Positions 1-10,362 of a DNA stretch of 64,000 nt are shown piece by piece. Position 1 is the first letter of the stretch. Each line of letters begins with the position of its first letter. Under the pieces are notes generated by a model. It saw nothing but the letters and a program-made list of their open reading frames with translations, searched no databases and was not told the DNA's origin. A program made the translations under genes and the position numbers. This DNA comes from Eleusine coracana subsp. coracana (lineage: Eukaryota > Streptophyta > Magnoliopsida > Poales > Poaceae). The stretch is from assembly GCA_032690845.1 (NCBI GenBank), contig CM064433.1:34656658-34720657 (forward strand). Reading direction: 5' to 3'.

Positions 1-527
1 AAAATCCTTCTTATGTAGTACTTAATTCTTAGTTTTTTTTTTTTTGTATTTTAGTCCAGGAGCCATTGGGCTTACTTGGTCTTCAGATTAGGAAGCCAAA
101 CCCCCATGTCGCCTTATACTCCGTTTCTTCCAAGATAATAATGCAGCCCACCCATACGAACCTTGGTTTTTTCAATGCCTGATATTAACATAAATAGAAA
201 GGAGAAAATATTAAATTCTATGATTAGGGTAAACAAAGCGCATCCATCGGTATACAAGCTAAACTGGGTAATTAGTATCTTTATGAATAAAGCATGAGCA
301 ACGTCTTAATTCTACAAATTGATCATCAGAGCACATAAATTCATTCAATTGGTCTTGAGTTAAAGATTATTTTTCATTCACACATATAAATAGATAATAT
401 ACCTCAAACCTTAATAGTCTTAATCACCCGGAGCACAAGATTTTCACTGATAATCTCTAGCTGGGACTGTTTAATAGAACAAACCCTTATGGTTTAGCCC
501 GTGCATTTTCACGGGCAACTTAACTAG
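1..527 (+). mobile_element. Helitron-like element, 3' part only
   Basis: The 3' signature is visible: a 7-bp stem GCCCGTG/CACGGGC (497-503 and 510-516, loop of 6), six bases, then CTAG at 524-527 followed by T. Helitrons end in a short hairpin followed by CTRR and insert between A and T. The 5' end lies outside the window, and no Rep/helicase sequence is visible in bases 1-496, which are AT-rich and non-coding. The exact extent is inferred. Confidence 0.55.
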
Positions 528-617
528 TTTATTTAATTATGATTAAATATATTTATTCCATTTATGGTCGTAGTGTTTTAAATATGTCATGTGCTAAGAT
601 GCACCCACTTAGATGTG

Positions 618-850
618 CTACTGGTCGTAGTCGATGATCAGGTTTAGTTTTGCGATGGATAAAATACGTAAAAATATTTTTGTTACAAAGAAGAGAGTAC
701 TATAGCTCTGTTTTTTTATACATAGGAGAGTGCAATCTTTGTTTTCGATGCTCGAGTAATTATTAACTTGTATCTGAAGTAGCTGCTTGATTCTCTTGCA
801 AACGTGCACACCCGAGCCACGAAAGAAGAAAAGGAAAAAAAAAACACTGA
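618..850 (+). repeat. Upstream segment shared with the GT34 gene 5' flank
   Basis: About 200 bp here resembles 27457-27660. Shared blocks include the stretch around GATGATCAGGTTT, the TTTTTGTTACA block, the AGAGTACTA..AGCTCTGTT block, ATCTGAAGTA, GATTCTCTT and the AAAGAAGAAAAG end. In both places the copy lies about 100 bp downstream of a CTAGT Helitron-like end and upstream of a gene. It may be a dispersed repeat or a piece of duplicated promoter. The flanks 528-617 and 851-1072 hold nothing else I recognise; 1022-1072 is likely the 5' leader of the next gene. Confidence 0.6.
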
Positions 851-1072
851 GCAAGCAAGCCTGAAGCCTGCACTACACTCAACATTGCGTTGCAAAGTAG
901 TACGCCCCACCCGTTAAAACGGAAAGGAGATCGGTTTCCTTTCCCTCCCTCTGTCAACTCCTCGACCGCATCAGTTTCCTTCTCGCTCCTCCCCACCACC
1001 GCGCCTCAAAAGAAAGGGAAAAACTTCAATCGAAGCACAACCGTGTCGCCATCGTCTGAAAAGTGAAAATAG

Positions 1073-2354
1073 ATGTCTCCTACTAGGGCCCGCAAGCGTC
1101 GCCGCATCGACAATACGGCGGAGGCACCGCGGGACGACAGTGTGGCGTTGATCCATGACATCCGTGGGTTCTACCGGCCGGACGGCGATTGGGCGAACGC
1201 CCGTGGACGAGATGCCGGTACTGGTGGCCGCTGCCCTTCATCAGGGAGCCTTCTGCTTCGGGCTGCTGGATCCCGTCTCTAGCATCATAACCAACGCCGT
1301 TGGCCGCCTCCCGCCGCCGGAGGGATTATCTATCTCTGTGCCAACGGGTGTGGAGGAAAAGACCGTACGGATCTGGGTTAAGAACATGGCGCAGCGGTCG
1401 CTCGACGCGTTCGTGGCGTTCCTCGTTTCCTATTTCTGCTACCTTCCGACCTCGGAGGCGCTGCGCTACCTGCACGCGGCCAAGGCTGATCTCCTCGTCG
1501 CCGTCCGACTCGTCGAGATGGATCGCTGCACTTGCGCTTTCGATGTCGGCTCGCCCACGGCAAGAACCGCTCTCCGGTGCGCCGCGCTGGCCGCGGGATT
1601 TGTAAGCTCAGACCCAGACCCAGACCCAGACCCAGAGAAGCTTGTAAGCTCGACGCTGTCGTTGGCGTCCCAAGCTGGCAAAGTTTCCAAGATCCTTTCC
1701 TCTTATCCCGATCGCCTCTGCGTTGCCGCCATCGAGCAGCTCCGGAATCTGCTCGTGCAAGGAAACCCTCAGTGTGTGAACTCTCGGGAACTCATGTTGT
1801 TCGCTGCGTCCCGGCTTCATCCTCATCGGTCGGATTCCCCCCAGTTCAGTACCCTCAAGGACGTTGTTACATCAACTAGACGCACGCAATCGCTACAGCG
1901 CGTGCTTCTTGATAGGATCCATGGGTTCTACCTGGAGGCGCTCGCCCTTCTTCTACCCCGCGACGAACTGCGCCATCACTACCACCGTAGCCTTGTCAAG
2001 ACCGGCCACTTGTACGGTCCCTTCGACCCGGTCTCCAACATCATCGTTACCACTATCTGGTACTGCGCCACATTTCCTTGGCCAGAAGAGCAACAGTTTG
2101 AGTCGGATATGATTGGCAGGAGGGCCCTGATCCGAGCTGAGCGCCGCTCCGTTGCTGGCCTTGTAAGCGGCCTCCGCGCATTCGTTGGAGGCAACAACCT
2201 CTCGGATCTTGACGCCATTTGTCACCTTCTTAATGCCAATGCCAATCTTGGTTCCGCCGTGGAAGCACTGCAGTTAACATGCTTGAAGGACCAAGTGTAC
2301 AGTGGACATCCTCCATCTGCCTGCAAAATGCCGTCTAATTTGTACCGTATCATT
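1073..2354 (+). pseudogene. PIR2-like helical/DUF3615 protein gene, 5' part
   Basis: This is the N-terminal part of a grass-type protein with two PIR2-like helical repeats. The repeat hallmarks are an IRGFY/IHGFY start and a GxFDPVSxII core: one is at 1160-1320, the second at about 1915-2060 (YHRSLVKTGHLYGPFDPVSN). Function is unknown for the family. The natural start is probably ATG 1073, with a short basic N-terminus (RKRRR). Between about 1174 and 1200 the frame shifts by one, so the long open frame is read from ATG 1155 (ORF to 2378). A (GACCCA)n run at 1611-1637 encodes a short DP repeat. The ORF runs directly into the CACTA element, and its last six codons are transposon sequence. Its 3' part is at 13510-14320, in a frame different by one. 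I infer a disrupted allele or pseudogene; a truncated protein could still be made. Confidence 0.75.
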
Positions 2355-2369
2355 CACAACAATAAAAAT

Positions 2370-2640
2370 GGCCTGTAGCGGCGGTTGGAAAGAACTGTAG
2401 CGGCGGACAGACCACCCGCCACTACGCAAATATAGCTACAAATATTCGTTTATAGCGGCGGGTGATCTGTCGCCTAAATAAACCGTCGCTACAGACACAT
2501 TATTAGCGGCGGTTGAAGATGTCAACCGCCGCTATTGTTGGCTATTAGTAGTGGTGGTTAACATCTTCAACCGCTGCTACTGTTGGCTATTAGTAGCGGC
2601 GGTTGACAATATATAAATATCAACCGCCGCTATTTGTTAT
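2370..2640. repeat. Left subterminal repeats of the CACTA element
   Basis: The motif GTAGCGGCGG / TAGCGGCGGTTGA recurs in both orientations (for example near 2374, 2398, 2457, 2504, 2524, 2597 and 2622), partly paired to form hairpins with AACCGCCGCTA. In the En/Spm family such subterminal repeats are binding sites for the TNPA-type protein. Here the same role is inferred. The copies at about 2550-2580 have decayed (TAGTGGTGGTTAA). Confidence 0.85.
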
Positions 2641-3430
2641 TTTCTAAAAAAAATAAATAAAATTTAGAAAATATATAGAAATCATAGATTCTGCATACAC
2701 AGAAATTTACAAATCTCATCACAGATATTTATAATATCTCAACACAGGTATTTATAGTCTCATCACAGATATTTACATCTCATCATAGAATATATACAAC
2801 ATTATCATCAAAATATTCAATCGAGCTTACAAAATATTTTATATGAACCCTAATACATAGTTATTATCTTTTTTTGACACATTAGGCTCATATGGTGCTC
2901 TTGAACCAGCCCACTCACAAATGGACCTATGTTTTGTTGCTAGTTCACTGTTTGAGTCAAAGAACTTCTCTTCTGGACTAATTACCTCTCTCAACATAAA
3001 ACAACAAAGAGAAGCTATAACTAGATACATGGCATTTATACTCAAGTGAACGCGTGATTCAGGAATTATACCCTTTTTGATCGCATCGTTCCTTTTCATC
3101 TTTGTAGCCCATTCTCTCTTTGACCTTGTGGCTTTCTGTGTCACATGAGCAGAGTCCTCAATGATATGGTAAACAAAATCAACTTACCTCTTGTTGAGAC
3201 TCTTTTTTTTTTTGAGAAACTTGTTGAGACTCCTCAATGATATGGTCCAGGTTAGTTGAAGTGCCAGTCGAGAACACACAAGTGTAGTAACCACAATGCA
3301 CACTTCCTCGTCTTTGCTTATTGCACTATAAAGTAGAGAACACAAGTTCATTACACCTACGATAATTATATAAACGGATAGTACGATAAGAACATGTATA
3401 AGATGCATATAAGTCTTACCCAAAACTTAT
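2641..3430. other. AT-rich CACTA interior, no gene recognised
   Basis: AT-rich with short direct repeats of ATCTCATCACAGATATTTA type (2700-2800). A minus-strand open stretch at 2839-3144 (101 aa) has no recognised domain and may be a decayed 3' exon of the transposon gene. A local duplication of CTTGTTGAGACTC occurs at about 3190-3232. Confidence 0.5.
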
Positions 3431-3439
3431 GATGGAAGT

Positions 3440-4482
3440 ACATCTTCTTTTTCCTTGTAAGATGACATGTCCCACCGGCTACGACATATTTCTTGTAAGC
3501 ATTGCGCGATCGATAAAAGCTTATCAGTAGATGATATTAACATCATCAAACCATACACATGTAGACCAATTTCTTACCGATCTATGACTTCCAGAATATC
3601 ATCGTATAAGTTCTTGTCGTAGTCCAGGCTGCCGAGCGATAGAAGGTACCCTTCTTTTAGAAATATCATCAGACAGATCCAATGATTACTAAAACAATGT
3701 TTGTTATGAACAATTTAATTATGATTGGATTTAATTTTAATATAGGATACATGACGAAGGCAGTAGTTGTCCAACTTACTTGAAGTTGTAAGGGGCCATA
3801 ATGCACTTTCTATCTTGCCACCTCATGAAGAAGTCGTACAAGTAATTTGCAACATAAGTCCTTGCTTCTGTTATCAAGACCGTCTTCATTTCAGCAAGCT
3901 CTGTCGGTGTCTTATCTTGAAAATTTTTTGGATTTATCGTTGGGTTGATCGAGCTTTGGTTGATCCAGCTTGGGTTGACGTAAGCCACCCTCCAATATTT
4001 TCTATTGGTCTCCTTTCTTTGAAAAAAGGAGTTCATACTACAAAAAAAAAAGCATAAGATCATATATCGAATTATGCTTGAAACACGAAGTAGATTGAAC
4101 ACGACACTTACATGCACCACAAGATGATGAAGGTGACGTCCATCTGGTCTAGACGAAACATCGAGTGGACATCCTCCCAAAATAGGTATAAGATTTGTTC
4201 ATCATCTTTGTTAAACACCTCTTTTGGAATCCTACAAGTGATTTCGGTGACCCCTTCCTTCGACGCCATCATGTACCAGTCGTGCAACTTTCACATCTCC
4301 CACGACAGGTTCTTGTACATGGTATTTAATATAAGGGGTTTACCGAGTATAAATTTTAGGTAGTCCACATCGTCCGCAGGATTCTCCAAAATTTGATCAT
4401 CATACGATAATATATCCCGAGGATCTTCTTTTTGTAGGACAAGCTTGTCGATGCTTGTTAGATGCTTTTTCAATACAACCAA
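3440..4482 (-). pseudogene. Ulp1-like (C48) protease fragments of the CACTA element
   Basis: Minus-strand pieces resemble the SUMO-protease-like domain commonly carried by plant CACTA elements. At 4291-4482 a stretch ends in an LKFILGKPL..L block; near 4110-4260 reads a DWYMMASKEG block then a QMDVTFIILWC block; at 3776-4057 comes VAYVNPSWI, TPTELAEMK and the characteristic MAPYNF end; near 3595-3650 comes GYLLSLGSLDYDKNLYDDIL. Order and spacing fit one gene with introns read right to left. The pieces lie in different frames, so I cannot show an intact catalytic His-Asp-Cys set. Assignment to C48 is from the pattern, not from a search. Confidence 0.55.
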
Positions 4483-4704
4483 GTACTTATCAACATCACT
4501 TTTTGCTTTTGGGTCCTTTGGCTCTTTGTCAAATCCGGTAATCGTCTTTGGGATTACTGAAGCCTTGACGACAACTGGTGCAGGCTGGACTAGGATTACC
4601 GGAGCCTGAACTTGAACACTCTGCGGAAGAGGCTCATTGTCACTATAGATTATAGGACTATGAGTCGAGTCGACTTCCGCATGAGGAGATTGGAGCTTGC
4701 TTCC

Positions 4705-6497
4705 TCAGGCTGCCGCAGACATAGGAGACGGCTGTCCACCTGTATTGATTGGCTGGCTCGCATGAAAGGACCCGTGCCCAGACAACGGGGGTGGAGAAAC
4801 TCGTGCTGAGAGGACAACATCACGACGTTTCCAAATAATGAAAGAGCTGAGGGCATCTTGGAGAGTTTCTATACCTGCCTCAGGTATTGGGCATTCGATC
4901 TCGTTGTCCTCATAGCCAGGTACTATTTTTGACACGGTGAAACACACGTAACCTGGGGGGATATCCCTGTTATGGAGCATCTCTCCTGGAAATGCCGTGC
5001 CGGATGCAACCTTCATTGTCTTCCCCTTGTAACCAAATGGCACATGCAACTCACAAGGAGTATCCTCAGTGATGTTCTTTGTTTCTGATTGCATAGGGAC
5101 TGATGGTTGACCGGATACGGATGGTTGTGTGGAGACAGATGGTTGCGTGGATGTGGACGAACCACGTAAGAAGGCATCCATCGCAGCCTGCAGGTTGGGG
5201 TCCAAACGACCGCTTTCTTTATCGATAACAAACATAAGAAGTTGTCGTCTCCAATCCTCCTTGGCTTTATCTTCTAGCTCTTTCTTGTGCAATGTATGCT
5301 TCTTGTAGAGGTGTGAGGATGTATCAGAGAAACCTTCTTTCCATGTTGCCGATGATGACACTCCTCGTACCCGACCACCATGTTCTTTGGTCCCAATAGC
5401 CTTCGCTAGCTCATCGTTGTGATACTCCGGTGTAAACAGACTAGCCTCCGTCTGCATCGCGATGGGACCTTTCAAGGCTTGCACGACCTCAACTGTCGCG
5501 GGATCCTTCACAATAATCTCTCCTTCATCGGTTAACTCAGAGCGACCATATACCCAATTCCTGGTACGCTCAGGTTTGGCAAAGGATCAGGTTTTCCTTC
5601 CGCGCGGAGCTTGGCTTCCTGCTCTCTCCATATCAGAATCTTCTTTTTGTATCCGCCCGGACCTAACTGTGGCTTGTACTTGCTCCTCTTGTTAAGCCCA
5701 ACCATCTTTTCACTGAGCTCCTTCGAAGCACTGCTCGTCTTCTGCTCAATAAATTCATCCCATTCCTGCTGACTAATATTTCCATGCTTGTCGAATGGGG
5801 TTCGATTTTTCTTGACATATTGACAGTTGAGCTTGGACTTGTAATCTCAAAATATGTGATTAAGAGTGGACATCGTGGCCTTCTTGGATCTCTCGAGATC
5901 TGCTGGCTGGAACCGGATGGTTGCCATGACGTTAGCCCACATATCGTCTTTTCTGCCATCCGGGACTTGGCGCCAATCTTACCACGTGATTTTGCAATGG
6001 TCCCTCACCACTTTGCTGCAATGGTTCCGCCATTTGGCGCTGACACCAGCGGGTTCAATCGGTTCTCCATCTTTGGGATCTAGTGCACTAACCTCGTAGA
6101 TGCCCTCTACCTTGTTCGCAGAGCGCTGACCGCGCTTGCGTTTATGTGTGGATACTTGGGTAGGCATCTCTTTCACTTGCTGCTCGAGGGCCTCATCTGT
6201 CGCAGCCTCTACTGCAAATAGCCGATGGGCACTTCGTCAAGGCCCCTAGGATATAAGTAGTAGATTTTAGTTTACAAATTAGTTGAACAAATGAGAGAAT
6301 TATCTTTGACAAGATACCTCATCTTGAGGCACGAAATCAGGATTTGGGCTCCCCAATCGACATTCCTTTGGTAGTGGAGGATGCGGATCTTCTGGTTCTT
6401 CTCAGTGTTCGGTTGATCCTTCATCGTCTGAAGCTGACCTTGCTTGTGAGTGCGCCTTGAGGGCGTCTTCCTCTTGAGACGGCATATTGTCCGTCAT
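4705..6497 (-). pseudogene. CACTA second gene: Transposase_24 / DUF8039-type protein
   Basis: The likely start is the ATG at 6497 (MTDNMPSQEEDALKAHSQ), with a plausible first donor near 6319. Downstream, a basic segment at 6176-5979 (THKRKRGQRS) leads to a WRQVPDGRKDDMW block near 5960, an IEQKTSS..KELSEK segment and a GPGGYKKKI block near 5650, as in the Ptta/En/Spm (Transposase_24) family. The open frame 5511-4705 (268 aa) continues with STQPSVSTQPSV repeats, then a DUF8039-like end (VASGTAFPGEM, IPPGYVCFTVSKIVPGY). In-frame stops after KITW and after LNHIF, and a shift near 5560, break it. In En/Spm elements the partner of TNP2 binds the subterminal repeats; that role is inferred here. Confidence 0.7.
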
Positions 6498-6598
6498 GAT
6501 GAGAAGACTTTGATAGTTAACGTTAGATATGACGACTAGTTTAGAAAACAAGGAGTATACACCTATCATCATTGAGCATAGAGACAACGAAAACAAAA

Positions 6599-7045
6599 GA
6601 AAATAATAGAAAAATCAAAATTTGCTCTCAGTGCTGGTTGCCGAATCAACGGCCTTCCAACGCTCTAAGATTCTTGACTTGTACAACAACATATATCCAA
6701 TATCCTAGGATATGGTCTATGTCGCCACACTAGCCTCACTTAGCCCGCTTTCATCATTGACCATGGGTTGATTGCCTACGTAGAATAGATAAGTAGTACA
6801 GAGAGACAAAGGAGAAGAATAGAAAAATCAAAATTTGCTTTCAGTGCGGGTTGCCGAATCAACGACCATCCAACGCTCTAAGATCCTTGACCTGTACAGC
6901 AGCATGTATCCAATATCCCAGGATATGGTCCATGTCGCTACACTAGCCTCACTTGGCCCCCCTTTCATCATTGAGCACGATCACCTACGTAGAATAGATA
7001 AGTAGTACAAAGAGACAAGGAGAAGAATAGAAAAGTCAAAATTTG
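6599..7045. repeat. Imperfect tandem duplication, about 220 bp unit, in CACTA
   Basis: The block beginning AATAGAAAAATCAAAATTTG at about 6606 and containing GGTTGCCGAATCAACG, CCAACGCTCTAAGAT and CCAATATCC..GGATATGGTC recurs from about 6820, and its opening part starts a third time near 7025. It lies just upstream (minus sense) of the second transposon gene. Confidence 0.8.
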
Positions 7046-8760
7046 CTCCCAGTGAGCATAAGGAATATAGGGCAGCAAGTAATATGGCATATATATGACC
7101 ATAAGTAAATAATGCTACGGATTTCAGAAATGGCACATTGGGAATCTATAGTATGACAACAATTATATGAGTATCAACATGAAGTGTAATCAAGCAAAAG
7201 ATCGACAACAAAAAAAGGCATGACAGTGAGCATTTTCAGATCCTAGCATATGACAGTAAAAAAATGGCAGCGAAAAATGGCAGCAAAGAGTGAGCAAACA
7301 ATGAGCATTTTTAGATCCTAGTATATATAAAGTGAGCATTTTCAGATCCTAGCAAACAGTGAGCAGCAACTAGAACTAATTAACAATACAAAATAAAATC
7401 CCACAGATGACCAAAGCAAAACACAAGTACATGATATTAAGAATACAAATTGCAAGAACAGACGTGACTATAGGTTAGAGACAAGAAAATCATATCGTGA
7501 AGCACAGAAAAAGAGCATCGGTCCATGTTACTAAATGGGGGAGGAAACATGACGAAGAGTAATTTCGATTGTTAGCAATATTGAGAGCTCTCCTTTTTCT
7601 AGATAAATATCAAAGAATATAATGGAAGGAAACCATTTTCAAATTAGGGAAATCTGAAATAGGATGTGATGATAATTTTTTATATTGCCTCATGTTTTTC
7701 AGTTTCCTATTATTAAAAAAATTAGCAATATAGTGGACTTTTATGAAATTCCTGTGATTCCTTGTACGAAATGGTAAAAAATTAGCAATACAGTGGACTC
7801 TTATGAAATTCCTACGCTAACCAAGTGCGGATTTAGAAGGGGCATCCAAAAATCTCCAACATAATAATGATACAATAGAAGAACAATTTTTATTTTTGGA
7901 TGGAAATGGAATGTTTCGAAGTGGTAGGTAGGTAGCAAGTATGAGGAGCATGGCCAACCATCCACCAAAGCCTGCAATGCACCGTGAAGGGGGGCAGAAG
8001 GGCAAAAAAAACAGCTACGGTAGCTCCAGCCATGATCAGCCACAGAGGAATGGTCAAGCCAAGAGTACTACTCATACTTTACTGTTCGTATTCTATGCTG
8101 GAGATGGCAATAGATTTAATTAGTACTCCATTACATACAGTGGCATTCTCGCACTAATCAGAACTCATCACAAACACTGATAATTCCCACTACTCAGCAG
8201 TCAGCACGGCAAGTTATAGCTACTAGTAAAATTATCACATGAACCAGAAAAAAAAATAGAGATCATAGCAATCACGAGTAAGGACAAAGAGGAGGATAAA
8301 TAATAAGTAAACAATCAGAGACCATGCATCGTTAATGTGTCAGTTGCATGCTACTTTGGCCTCCCAACTCTGCTTTGTCACAACGCACGCAGCACCCTCA
8401 AAGAACGAAGCCCTCAACAACTCCTGCTCATAAGTCATATAACACCGCATGCATAAGCAGCAGGAAATATCCTCCGGATTCAAGCCTAAACCCGCGAGGA
8501 TTCCTAAAAAACCCAGAGGCAGGCACCGGGATCACTCCCCAACGCAGCCACCGGTTGCTCTGTCTGTGCCTCCCCCCATGCCAACCTCACCCGATCAATC
8601 GCGGAACCTCTAGGATTCAATCCAGTCCCAAGCAACCCTAATCCCTAACCATTTAGCAGCAGCACACGCAAAAACAACGCCTTCAGATCAGACCCTAACC
8701 ACCACACGGAGGAAAGAGCACAGACCACAGAGCAGGAAAAGCAGAGTCGAAGACAAGTAG
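7046..8760. other. CACTA interior, non-coding; probable leader/intron region
   Basis: AT-rich sequence with short direct repeats: GAGCATTTTCAGATCCTAG three times around 7230-7350, and ATTAGCAATA.AGTGGACT..TATGAAATTCCT twice at 7721-7815. No open frame with recognisable content. By position it would be 5' leader or first intron of the minus-strand second gene, whose TATA box I place near 9265. Confidence 0.45.
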
Positions 8761-9255
8761 GTAGGGGGGAGGTGCGGGAGCTCGTACCTTGGGCGCGACC
8801 GAGGAGGACTGGCGGCGGCAATAGCAGAGGTGCGGCGGCGCGAGTCGTCCCCGCGCGGCAGTGCTCGGGGACAAGGAGGCCCATGACAGCGCTCGGCGAC
8901 GAGGGAGCCCGTGGTGGCGCTCGGGGATGAGGAGGGGGCCCACGACAGCGCTCGGGGAGGGTGCCCACGGTGGCGCTCGAGGACAGAGGAGCGCGTCATC
9001 GACGAGGGGGAGGCCCACGCGGCGACGGTTGGCGAGCGCGAGGAGGGAGAGGAGGCACACGCGCGTCATCGATGAGGGGGAGACCGGCGCGGGGGGACGA
9101 GGAGGGGGCCCGATGCGGCGGCGCTCGGGGAGGCGTCGGAGATGGAGGGCACGAGGAGACGGAGGGCGGTGGCGCTCGGGGAGATGGCGACGGAATTGGG
9201 CAGCCTCACGGCGTACAAAAGCAAACTCCGGGATTAGGGTTAGGGGCCCGACGCG
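8761..9255 (-). repeat. GC-rich leader with degenerate short repeats
   Basis: The sequence is GC-rich and built of variants of GCGCTCGGGGA.GAGG..GCCCACG, repeating at roughly 40-50 bp. Open frames on both strands here are products of this composition, and I call no protein. It lies directly downstream (minus sense) of the TATA box at 9262-9269, so it would be transcribed leader. Confidence 0.55.
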
Positions 9256-9260
9256 CGTTG

Positions 9261-9270
9261 CTTATATAGG
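9261..9270 (-). promoter_or_regulatory. Candidate TATA box for CACTA second gene
   Basis: Minus-strand CCTATATAAG. It is followed downstream by the GC-rich leader and preceded, within about 15 bp, by the internal cluster of TAGCGGCGGTT motifs. The arrangement copies that at the right end of the element (13228-13237). Confidence 0.55.
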
Positions 9271-9282
9271 GGGAGTCCTTAT

Positions 9283-9350
9283 TAGCGGCGGTTCACAAAG
9301 CACACCGCCGCTACAAAGCAATAGCGGCGGTTGACTTTGTGGGCCGCCGC
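9283..9350. repeat. Internal cluster of CACTA terminal motif
   Basis: Four copies in about 70 bp: TAGCGGCGGTTCAC, its inverse ACCGCCGCTAC, TAGCGGCGGTTGAC and a decayed inverse GGCCGCCGCC. The same motif otherwise occurs only at the two termini. The internal cluster sits immediately upstream of the TATA box at 9261-9270. Confidence 0.8.
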
Positions 9351-9359
9351 CAAAAAATT

Positions 9360-9783
9360 GTATTATTCATTTTAGCCCCTGACTTTTTATAAATAATATC
9401 TTAGCCCTGTAATTTTACAAAAGAACCATTGAGTTCATTATAATTAATTATATTTTAGTTTTGTATTTTTACACTTAGGCCCTTGTACTTAATTAAAATT
9501 ATGTTTAGGTCCTAAACTTTTGCAAAAACAACCCTATACTTTTTATTAATTACATTTTAGTTTTGTATTTTTACACTTAGGCCCTTATCTTTTTATAAAA
9601 TTACAAATGGATCCCTAAACTCTTTTATATTTACCTTTTAGCCCCTATAACTTCAAACTACATGATGCTTATAAAAAAAGTTACACAATCTTTATATTCA
9701 AATAAACATAAATTACATAGAACATAATACAATGTTCGAATAATAAAAGATACTTAACAAAATAAAGTTATATGATGCTTGAG
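9360..9783. other. AT-rich CACTA interior between the two genes
   Basis: It contains a direct repeat: TTAGTTTTGTATTTTTACAC followed by TTAGGCCCTT occurs at about 9450-9483 and again at about 9559-9590. No gene seen. By position it is the 3' flank of the TNP2 unit (minus sense) and the 5' flank of the second gene. Confidence 0.5.
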
Positions 9784-10362
9784 TTATCCTTGAACGACTT
9801 TTCCTTGGCAGTGATCGGTGCGCATGTAGGGCATTCTGCCAGCAAAGGAGAGTCTTGCTTCCAAGACTTTAAAGTTTTTCAGATCTATGAAACATGGCAC
9901 CTCGTCATATTGATTGTAGTCATCTTGATCCTCCACATTCTCCACTCCAATGATTCTTTGTTTAACTGGAACAACAATGTATTTCTTTTTGTTCTTTGGA
10001 TCAAGTACATAAAACACCTCTTCCATGATCTTGGCAAGTATTCAAGGCTCATCTTTGTGACCAACATTGTTAAGATCAACAATTGTGAAACCATATTCAT
10101 CTATCTCGATGCCATTAGGGTGCTTCACCCATTTGCATTTAAATATGGGAACCTGTAAATTTGCACCGTAATCTAGCTCCAATATTTCCTCAATGTACCC
10201 GTAATACGAGGTCATCTGGTCCTCTTCGTCAATGACTTCTACTCGGACACTGCTGTTTTGACACTTGCTCTTCTTATCCTTCTGTTGGGTGTAGAAGGTA
10301 AAACCATTGATGTCGTATGCCTGAAAGGTAACCACGGTTCTTCTTGGGCGATTATGTGGCAA
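9784..10362 (-). pseudogene. DUF4216 C-terminal part of the CACTA TNP2 protein
   Basis: The minus-strand frame 10362-10042 starts near AYDINGFTFYTQQKD and continues with SYYGYIEEILELDY and FKCKWV..GIEIDEYGFTIVDL, the DUF4216 pattern found at the C-terminus of plant TNP2 proteins. It resumes in the frame 10026-9784 with MEEVFYVLDPKNKKKYIVV. The break near 10026-10042 is a small shift or intron. The start is fused to a truncated DUF4218-like region in another frame (see 10341-12380). Confidence 0.75.

Noticed and set aside
8861..9334. Long Arg/Gly-rich open frames on both strands
   Set aside because: Low-complexity GC-rich repeats inside the CACTA leader; frames open by composition, no domain.
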